Positions 1 through 10,300 of a DNA stretch of 20,898 nucleotides are shown here, piece by piece. The translations under genes and the position numbers were made by a program. The stretch's first letter is position 1. Each line of letters begins with the position of its first letter. Source of the stretch: Phoronis australis. Its lineage: Eukaryota; Phoronida; Phoronidae. The stretch is from positions 410,434-431,331 of the forward strand of contig NMRA01000121.1 in NCBI GenBank assembly GCA_002633005.1. The letters are read 5' to 3'. Below the pieces are notes generated by a model that did no database searches, was not told where the DNA came from, and saw only the letters and a program-made list of their open reading frames with translations.

Positions 1-136
1 TGGAAGAGTTGATAGACGAACATAAAATCTGTCGGTGCAGAAGTGGAACATAAAGATTAATAAACGAGACCTTAGTCGGATAAATACCGCATACATTGTA
101 TATGCGGGTATTTAGGTCAGTGCTCGAACATTGTGT

Positions 137-218
137 ACACGCACGCACGCACGCATAAGCACACGCATACGCATGCACGCACACACACGCACACACACAC
201 ACACATATATATATATAT
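137..218. repeat. Compound CA/CG/TA microsatellite
   Basis: Runs of (CGCA), (CA) and (TA) dinucleotides follow one another. Open frames reading through it on both strands (ICVCVRVC-type, HTRTHTHT-type) are low-complexity artefacts. Confidence 0.95.
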
Positions 219-3200
219 CTGAAATTAAGCACATGTGCTCATTTGCAAAGCTGCTGAGTAAAAAAATTAAAAATCGCGTCATTCCGCGCAATGGCCTGAG
301 TATGCGAATCAGTTTTGAGGCGGATATGACCACCCTAGCGTTGCTTTAATCAAATTTGTACAGCTCAGAGCTATTCATATTTTACATGAAATTCAATTTC
401 CTACGAAAGTCAATTTTTACAAAACGTAACCGGCAGGTGTTCAAGCTGCTTTCGAAAACTTATTTTTTTCGTCAAACCACTGCAGATGGGCAAGTACCGT
501 CTCAGTGGTGCCCGATGACCATGCCTCTGACGAAGCGCCATCTTTTGTCAGTATTTTCAAATAAGTTCTCTCGAACTAGCACCACCTGTGCTATTGCAGT
601 GACTCCGGTTGTCCTCGGGAGTGTTTCATTTCCCAAGTGTATTTAGTTCCGTTCTCAGTCTTTCATGTTTCTCAGTATTGAGAGAGAATTAAAAAAAAAT
701 CGAGTGTATGCTAGGACTCTGAGGAAGCTAGAATAGTTAGTGTAGTGTTATGAAATACTTCATGCTAAAAAAACTTGATGTCAACATAGACAAATGTTAA
801 AATACATTAGTCGTTAAAAAGCACATTTCTTAATTTCCACTTTATCATATTTTTGCTTGTCTTCCAAAATCGAAGTTGATAATCACACAAGACAGAAACT
901 GTCATACCAAGGTCTGCCTTTTCCTTTCACCTTTTTCAACATAACTTTCTGTCACGGATAAAAAAGCGAGAACAAATGAGCAATGAGATGTATCAATGCG
1001 CCTTTTCAAAATTTGCCGTAAAGATCGAAACCCATCTCATCATCTAGGATTACTGTATCTCGGACGCTTGAGTGCTTACTGGCAGGGCGATAATAGTCAC
1101 AAAATCTAAATTTGTGAGGATCAACGCTGGTGAACGATGATGGAATTTCGGAATACAGATTATCTGACATAGACCTAATTCACGCGGCGGACATTAAAAT
1201 CCAAAACGAGGCTCACTGCAATAAGGAGGCACTGAACAGTTCTCATAGGGATTTGCCTATCGGAACACACGTCAATGGACTCTTCACCCTTTCTTCACTC
1301 TGTCAAAAACTGCATGCAAATAAAGAAAAGTTTTGAGGCATTTCACAGCACAAGCCCTACAGATGAGCACAGAAACTTTGTTCTTTCTTGTATTTTTGAC
1401 CCCTTCATTCCCAGTGGAAACCAAGCTAGACTAAGAAAAATAAGGACAAAAAATGCAAAATCGGCACTTTTCACCCCAAAACCACCACTTCCCTGCCGAT
1501 GCTCGACTAAAGCCAACATTAGATTCCGAAAGCAAATTTCCTATCGATTCCAAAAATGTGGTCCAAGAGTACTGTCAGTAAACTAGTTTTTTTGCAAATC
1601 TGACCTGTTTGAGGGCTACCTGAAATCGCGGCCAATTTCTCAGCTGCTACACAGCAATGCACAACTGCAACAGGGGGCCACCATCTTGAAGAAAAATGCA
1701 ACTACAGCCAAGAAAGTGGCCTTTTTTAATTCTCAGAATGTTCACAAATAAAAACAAACCAAATTCACTTGGCCTACATACAATACCTAACTAAAAAATG
1801 CCCCCAAGCCTGGCCTAGCCCTAGATTTTAATATTTTGGCAGTGCAAATTGGCCGCGGCCGCAGTCTAACTGTTCAGTGCCACCTAAACAAAGCGGAAGT
1901 TGACATTGCGTGAGTTAAATGGCTGGTCTTGCGAGTCCAACCTGGATATTTAATCTTAAAAATGTGTCGATAATTAACCACAGAAAAATACATTAGAGAA
2001 CAAGTCAATGCACCAAAGTGTTGTCTGACGAAAGGATATTTTTTTTCGGAAAACTAGGTTCGAAATATTAAAAGTAAATATGACCAAAGTGCGGCGATCG
2101 TAGTGTTACGGATTCGGTATTATGGTAAATGCAGGGTTACATTTCTTCTTGTAAATTGTTGATAATACTTTCTACACGAACCAGGTCATCTGTTCGTATT
2201 GCTGACGAGTTGAAGATATATTCGACATTGGTGGCTCATCGCATTTTGCTGTCATGTGCGATTAGTCACATGGTTTAATTTGTCGATCAAGAACATCAAG
2301 CATAGCCTAGGTCCTGGTGAGGTAGGAACTACCGGGACTAACAGTTGATTTGCCATTGGTCTGAAAGAATAATTGATGTTATTAAATGTATTTTTATTAA
2401 AATAAAAAACCAGGCTAGTAACTAAAAATAAAAATTATTTGACCATCAGCTTTGCTGTCTTGGTTTTAATAATTCTTACGTCCCCCCAGTCTATTTCAGG
2501 TGCTACGTTTCAAATATCAATCTGGACCAAGTAGAATTCTAAAATTAAAACAACTAATTCGTTCGTCCAAAGCATAACCACGTTTCAGAGCTCAGTTTCA
2601 GTTAACTGGACGGAGCAAGCGTATTTATCATGTTTCTTTAGAGGCCTTGTTCATCCGATCGGGGAAAGGTGCCTGTGCCTTCTGAGAGGCGACTTTTTTT
2701 CGCCGACGGAGTGAGGAGAAAAATCTACCTCCCGATCACCAGATCAATAGCACTGACCCCCGCCCTTTTACAAACACTCATGGGCTCTGTCTCAAGTAGC
2801 ATTTTGTGCTCTTTCAAATTGTCACCTGTGTGGTTACTGGTGATTTCGAACTTCGAGAGAAATTTTCAATCACTATATAGGGGAATTTTTAGGCCTTGTG
2901 GGGGGAATTTCGCGTGATTTTTCAATATTTTTGACAGGGGAATAGGGACGATATTCGGTCCCAAAATCGAGGGATTGAGGGCCCTGTCCTTTTTGGAAAG
3001 AAAAATGTATCATGTTTCAACCCGTAGTCGTGAAAACAGCCTGGCTGGCCGAAGATTCTGCGGTCCGTATGATGCTCTGGCGGCAACCGAGATGCGACAA
3101 AATATGATCTAACTTCGAAAATATTTATCAATTTTAAACGGACATATTTTCCTTCGTCGTGGCGTATGGCAACAACCCAACGCTTTCGAAACCCAACGTC

Positions 3201-4169
3201 CGTAGGAACTGTATAACTGACAGTTGAATGTGCGTATTTTTTCTAGCCGTTCGAGCAATGCGTAATACAGCTATGCCGAATCCATCTGAGCCTTGTTTTG
3301 GAACGCGCCTCCTGTCGGCGTGAATTAGGTCTATAAGCAGTTTTTCTTATTTTGCTCAAGTGACTTAAACACCGCTTGTCGAATGGGATTTGACTCTTCA
3401 TGTCCAGCAAGGCGTTTGGCTACGACCCCGGGGTTCCATGCTTGATTCCACGCTGAGACTAAAAATTACTTTTCTCACGATATGGTAAATAGTAAAGTTT
3501 GCCGAAACACGGCAAGATCTATCGTTTTATAACAAAAAAGTCAAGATTGTCGTGCTGTCTCTGGTAGATGTAATTCCAGATAAAGGCGCGTCTTCACTTG
3601 TTGTTGCACGGGCCTAAACACACACGCACACACGTTTGGCATAAAACCGGAGACTTGGAAAATGAATTTTATCATTCTTGGGGCTCAAAAGGTATAATAC
3701 TGTGAGTGAGACATGCACGTATTCTGCAGTACGAATGTAATTAGTACATTCTGGGTTACAAATGTAGCACTTGATGTTGCATTGGTTTGCTCAACAAAAC
3801 GAGTTTCGATGACTTGTGAGTGATTGCTCTGTATCTATGGTAGTTTCCCACTGAATCTGCGTCTTCACTTTGGTAAAATATTGACATGTTTTGCAATGAA
3901 GTGACGCAGCATTATTGCACTTTTGATGTTGAATAAGTGGTTAGCTGTTCAATCCTCATGTTTTAATAACTTGTAGTATGATAGTACAAATATCCAACAT
4001 ATGTACACAAAATGCATTGCATTGATAAGTTATTTTTTCCCTTTATCAATTACCACAGCTTATCTGTTGATAAAAATCACATTGAAACAAAACTTCATAA
4101 CAAAAAGCAAACGTATTAAATCGATGGTTGCCATCACATATACATGTAAACCAACAACGCCAAATTTAT
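219..4169. other. No recognisable gene
   Basis: AT-rich DNA beyond the 3' end of the phospholipase gene. Its proximal part should include that gene's 3' UTR. Open frames here (for example at 356-646, 1130-1586 and 2669-2917 on the plus strand) are under 110 codons, have no motif I recognise and no convincing splice framework. I see no RNA gene or clear transposon. Confidence 0.6.
3962..3967 (-). promoter_or_regulatory. Possible ATTAAA polyadenylation signal
   Basis: The minus-strand hexamer ATTAAA lies about 200 bases after the stop codon. No AATAAA was seen between the stop and this point. Such hexamers occur by chance in AT-rich DNA, so this is only a candidate for the 3' end of the phospholipase transcript. 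Confidence 0.22.
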
Positions 4170-4315
4170 CTACACCGTGGTATCCGCCGGTGGGTGGCGC
4201 TTAACGATTGGGGGGAGTTTCGTTGGAGGCGTCAAACTTGACTCAAGGTTGGCTGGCGGTGAGGAGATGGGGTCCAGACGTGATCGAGGAACCCTGTCTT
4301 CAGCGTCGTAGTTAC
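4170..4315 (-). CDS. Exon 12: proline-rich tail, PDZ-type C-terminus and stop
   Basis: Encodes residues 539-586. The acceptor is tcaatgcag before 4315 and TAG is at 4172-4170. The tail is rich in Pro and Ser (SSPPAN, LTPPTKLPP) with a basic VKRH, and ends DTTV. The last four residues fit the class I PDZ ligand pattern (S/T-x-hydrophobic). The phase fit to exon 11 supports it as the true last exon. Confidence 0.87.
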
Positions 4316-7300
4316 CTGCATTGAAAAACAATAACGGTTAGCCTGTGACTACACTAGCGTATCTAGGCCAGCACGTTGACCATTAGCCTTTGTCTCGTTA
4401 TATAACTTTGCTGAATGAAATTAGACTTTATTCTGTCATTAACGACAGTTTACACCAATACAACATCGGGTCTCCTTTCTCAATTCTAAGTGCATACCAG
4501 GGTAGGAGCCAGGGGTGGGGGGCAGGGCAGAGTATTAGCCAAGAAAGTGCCCGCCAGACATTCGCACCCCCGAACTGTTAAATGGAATTTGGGAGAATTT
4601 TAGGGGGGCATGGCCCCCTTGGCCCCCTCTAAATGCGCCACTGCATGCAACGTATTTTGAAATACGTCACAGCTGCAGAAGTTACGCACGTTAATTAGTA
4701 GGCCCTACCTCGGTGCAGTCAGTTGACAGGTCACTGACAAGTGATAAAAATGTTTTCAAATGACGTGACAGTGGATGGAAATGACGCCATAAAACAATAT
4801 CATAAGGTGTGCTTACCGATATTTTTCGTTGTAGTATTCTCTGGGGATTTCTCTAAGGTCTCTGGAGATTCCTCTACTATCTTTGGGGGATTTTTTGTTT
4901 GAACATAATGACGCAGATACGACTTTGTCGCCCTAGCACCTTGCTGAAATAGAAAAGGTCAATTTTGGTTTGGATGGGGCACAGGGCTCTCACGGCCTCT
5001 CCAAAAATTTGAGCGGCTTGAGCAACGTGTGTGATCGATATTGCATGGGCGGCGCAGCGCTGAAATAAGTGGGTTGGGAAGCTGTAGCCCCCTATGGTGC
5101 GCCACCCATGTACTGGTAAGCTAACTTGGACGTTAGTTTGCTTCATACGATTAATCTTTATTCACGCGCTCCGTTTGAGTCAAGATCTTGCACCCGTTTC
5201 AGATCGACACACTTCCTCAACCACGCACTTAACTTTCCTATCCACTATTAGCGAAACTTCCTCATCACTTAATAGGCCTACTGCACCCCAGACCCATGCT
5301 TACTTAATGAAGACAAACTCTTCAGTTCACTTCATTAAAAATGTCGTGACTTTTTAAAAGTAAACTAATATGTATCACGACGTATTTCAAACTGATCCTG
5401 CATCAAAATATCAATCTTTTTTTAAATGACAATAATTAAGTATGAATAGACTTTCATTTTTATTGCGGATGGTTAATGCAAAAACGGTGTTGTAATTTAC
5501 GAAATATACAATTCCTTTTCCAGCGATATCTTGCGGTTGTCGAAACTCATATATTCCTGGTTGGTGAAAACAAAGGAAATAGTGACTTTAAGGAATCAGT
5601 GGTAAACGTAGCTAACAGCGGCCTAGTCAAGATTTGATTACCTGGTGCTACCTTACCTCAACAAGAAATTTCTTGTCACCCACTTCCATATCGTAGTCGT
5701 TAGTATCGATGTAATCTGTGTTGATGCCAATAGTTCTCTCAACGTCTCGTTTCTGAGAAAGTGGAGTTAACATAACGGTAAAGATCGCAAACGAGCACTG
5801 TGCATTTATCAACGCGCTTTAAAAATACACAACTAGCCGTGTTTCCTTTAACTGAACTGGTAGCAGTTGAAGTGACACAGGTTGTATATTAGATGCCTTC
5901 AGGGCTGGGTTGCATAAAATTTTGAANAGTGACGTGACAGTGGATGGAAATGACGCCATAAAACAATATCATAAGGTGTGCTTACCGATATTTTTCGTTG
6001 TAGTATTCTCTGGGGATTTCTCTAAGGTCTCTGGAGATTCCTCTACAATCTTTGAGGGATTTTTTGTTTGAACATAATGACGCAGATACGACTTTGTCGC
6101 CCTAGCACCTTGCTGAAATAGAAAACGGCCAATTTTGGTTTGGATGGGGCACAGGGCTCTCACGGCCTCTCCAAAAATTTGAGCGGCTTGAGCAACGTGT
6201 GTGATCGATATTGCATGGGCGGCGCAGCGCTGAAATAAGTGGGTTGGGAAGCTGTAGCCCCCTATGGTGCGCACGTGTATTGGTAAGCTAACTTGGACGT
6301 TAGTTTGCTTCATACGAATAACCTTTATTCACGCGCTCCGTTTGAGTCAAGATCTTGCACCCATTTCTGATCGATACACTTCCTCAACCACGCACTTAAC
6401 TTCCCTAATCAAATCCACTCTTAGCAAAACTTCCTTATCACTTAATAGGCCTACTGCACCCCAGACCCATGCTTACAAGCTTAATGAAGACAAACTCTTC
6501 AGTTCATTTATTAAAAATGTCGTGACTTTTTAAAAGTAAACTAATTTGTATCACGACGTATTTCAAACTGATCTTGCATCAAAATATCAATCTTTTTTTA
6601 AATGACAATAATTAAGTATGAATAGAGTTTCATTTTTATTGCTGATGGTTAATGCAAAAACGGTGTTGTAATTTACGAAATATACAATTCCTTTTCTAGA
6701 GATATCTTGCGGTTGTCGAAACTCATATATTCCTGGTTGGTGAAAACAAAGGAAATAGTGACTTTAAGGAATCAGTGGTAAACGTAGCTAACAGCGGCCT
6801 AGTCAAGATTTGATTACCTGGTGCTACCTTACCTCAACAAGAAATTTCTTGTCACCCACTTCCATATCGTAGTCGTTAGTATCGATGTAATCTGTGTTGA
6901 TGCCAATAGTTCTCTCAACGTCTCGTTTCTGAGAAAGTGGAGTTAACATAACGGTAAAGATCGCAAACGAGCACTGTGCATTTATCAACGCGCTTTAAAA
7001 ATACACAACTAGCCGTGTTTCCTTTAACTGAACTGGTAGCAGTTGAAGTGACACAGGTTGTATATTAGATGCCTTCAGGGCTGGGTTGCATAAAATTTTG
7101 AAACCTATCCAGAGCACTGTATATACAGCAGCAGCGTGGTAAGCGCCTGTGTTGCAAGATGCTACTGTTGGTATCCAGACAGTATCATCTATGTAACAGG
7201 TTCTGGTACGAAACTACTATAGAATAAGAAACACTGGAAACGAAACGAGTTTTCAGGAAAATAGGGCTTGTAACTGTGATGCTCAAAGGTATGTCACTGA

Positions 7301-10300
7301 AAAACGATCTACGTTTCCAATGATGTCAGTTGACCTGGCCGCACTTGTTCATTTGGCGAAGGACAGTCCTGCTGAACTAAGGTTTCTGGGTGCCCTTAAA
7401 CAATAAAAAGTGTGAGTCTGCGCTCTTGAGGTTCTCTCGGTCGTTACAATATTTCATCCACCCGGACACAATTTTCCCCCTTGGTTGCCACAATTTTTCA
7501 GCCTCGGTCGCCACACTCTGAGAGTTAACCAGTGGTTACTACGATTGTACCCCCTGTTCGATGTGACTTTCTGGGCGATCGTATTTTCTATTGCAGCTTA
7601 TTTAGCTTAATCATGGGCGGCGCAGCACTGAAAAAGTGGGGATTATATTCCCTCCCAGCCTCCTGTGGTGCGCCGCCTATGTTAATGCCTATTGCGCCAT
7701 TGAAGGAAAGTGTTACAGTAATTTCTTGGCTATCCTGAGAGACCTGTGTACTCTTACGTATCCACTACCTAGCAATACGACATATTTTGTCTCAAGAGAA
7801 AGTAATTACGTTTTATTAAAGGATTAGGTGCTGTGCTTACCTGAATGAAAATTCTCTTGACGTTGACTAATAGAGTGTCCTGTAGCGCGACGAAAAAGGA
7901 CATCACGCCTCGTACCTCTCGCCTCTCGTAACCACGGAAACGAGACTGGATATGCACACCTTTCTTTTCGATAAACTTTACAAGTTCATGATAACTTATC
8001 TGAAATGAGCGCGTATTCCTTTGTTATGTGCATGTATATTCAGTGGAGAAATTTAGGCTGGAAAGCACAGAATAATGGATACTAACGTGCCACACCAAGG
8101 CCTTGTGTTGCAACACAACCCAAGATTGAGTCAGTTGAAAGTTGTTTGTAATAAACGTTTTAAATAAGTAATGGAGTGAATACTACATCTGAAGGAAGAT
8201 TATTTAAGTGGTATTAACCTGAAGTATATTATCTTATTCGGTAAGACTTATCCGACCAAAACCTAACTTGAACGGCAACGATTACATGTAGAAGACAAAT
8301 GACGAAACACGATACCTCTCCATTTTTGTCGATGTCCATTATATCAAGAACTTGATCGATTGTCACGCCATTCCCAAACAACAGTTCCCTGTGTGCCTTG
8401 GTGAATTTAGAATCCTACAACAACACAAGAGATTAAGAGTCAAATGAGCTGCATAAACAACGATGAACAGGGAAATTGAATAAAATGATCAACTAAATAC
8501 CAATACACGGTATATTAAGCCCAGAGAAGAGTTCAGTAGCTGTCTTACGGCAACAAAAATCTAACCAAAATCACGTGTTCTCATTCAAAATACAGGGCAA
8601 TATCTTGCATGATCTCGCGAAGTCTTGCTTTTCTATCGAGGCCCCAGCGTTATTGACCTCTACCCTGTTTGAGCGCTGTTTATGTGACGTGGCTATTACG
8701 TTCGGACATCGAATTTGTCGAATGTTTTGATTTAATTTTGCGAGGGGAACAAAAATGGTGTCGCGAAGTACGGCAAGTCAACATAAGTTGTTTTCTATGG
8801 TTGTACTGTGGTCGTACTGTGGTCGTACTGTGGTCGTAGAGGAGGTCATTTTGGCCCAATATACCGCTTCACAATGACTATCTTACTTTGGAAGTTGGCT
8901 ATTTTTTGACACTCTTGTTGTTCATACGTTCATATTATTTCGATTACTTTAATTTGGCTATCGTGTCCTTTTATGTTTTGCTTTATGTCTTGCTGTGATT
9001 TATTTTATCTTTTTATGCTGTTGCATGCCATCGTACACGGTTTTAACTGGAACCAGGAGATGTACACTGGTCCTCACTGACCGGGCAAGCCAGACTAATA
9101 AAGAATAAGTCACACCATCATGCCTGTGACCAAAGACAGTCACACTAAAACTTGAATCACGCTTTGAAGATCAAATAGCGCTATAAGAATTGACTTGGCT
9201 TGTCACTTCCTACCAAAATGATTGGGGAAACGGGTGTGAATGTTTTTAAACCAAGAACGATGAATGTGATGTAATTATTTAGGCACGAAATTCCAAAACT
9301 GACGTTTTAAGGACCAGTCAAGGGCCATTTATGATAGATGTCGTATCTGCAAAATACTACCTTGGAAAATGCCAGCACATAAATGTCTAACCAACGCAGA
9401 TAAGAATCCAAGTTAACATTATTGTGGTGGTAGTTTAGGTATAGTCTCGTTCTTCGGGCTGTTGCTTGTCATGAAAAAGGTAAATTCAATTAAAGGAAAG
9501 CGACGCTTTGTTGTCCACATGGAGCTATTCGAGCGCGGATATAGGAACTCGACCAGAGGTGAAATCCGACAATGGACTAGCTTATAGGAAGCCATGTTTA
9601 CATCAAAGAAAATGTGACTGAGGCCGAGTTCGTCCTAAACCTATGGACTCTTCTTCCGATCTGCCCCAGGTATACCCAAATATAATTTCAACTCATCTAA
9701 GTACGAGAATCAACCACTATAGCAGAGACAATGAGAAACGAAGAGCTATGATGACCTACTGATTTTTCGAGAGCATTCTTCAGTTCTTCACGGTCGATAT
9801 TATCATCTTGATCCAAATTATTACGGGTTAACGCGCGCATGAATCTGTCGGCTGCTGTCACCACTTCGAAATGTTCTTCTTCCATCTTGACACGCTTACT
9901 TTCTTCTTCTGTTCTGAATCTACAAAGCAAGTGTTGCACTTTTATTGAGGAAATCATCAACGAAGGACAATGTTCTTTACTTCAAGCCCTGTTTGGAGAC
10001 TTAAGTGGAGGCGCTCACCCACCTCCTCCCACGTTTCTTACGAAAATGGATTCTTAAGATTCTATGCTGCTCAAAATAAAACACAGATCAAACTCTACAG
10101 AAAAATATGCTACACAGGTCTGGGAAATAGTTACTTATAGGATCCCGCATTTTGAGAACCAGTTTCTCCACTCAGTGAATAACGGGTAACAAACTGGTTC
10201 TCAAAATCCGAGTTTAACCGCGGAATATATTTACAAAGATATACCTTGCTAAGGGAGTGTCTGGTCTCGGTTGTGGCGTGACGTCGGTTCTACTTTCAAG

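Larger units (their letters stand above)
4761..5926. repeat. Direct tandem duplication, unit 1 (contains exons 10 and 11)
   Basis: About 1.17 kb that is repeated almost base for base at 5930-7102, with scattered substitutions and small indels (for example Pro versus Ser in exon 11). It ends at ...attttgaa immediately before the single n at 5927. Confidence 0.95.
5930..7102. repeat. Direct tandem duplication, unit 2 (contains exons 10 and 11)
   Basis: Second copy of the block at 4761-5926, starting just after the n at 5927 and ending in the same attttgaa, after which the sequence is unique. Divergence is at the level expected of alleles or a very recent duplication. Confidence 0.95.

Noticed and set aside
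112-349. Open frames rich in Cys/Val/Arg or His/Thr near the left end
   Set aside because: They read through the CA/TA microsatellite on either strand.
8930-9110. Possible LINE 3' tail ending in actaataaagaataag
   Set aside because: There is no reverse-transcriptase remnant upstream and no poly-A or tail repeat. The resemblance is too general.
8314-9760. Exon 7 ending one base later (TCAG) to join exon 8
   Set aside because: That would shift exon 8 and give TTC TAA immediately. The donor after TCA keeps the frame and the EF-hand pair.
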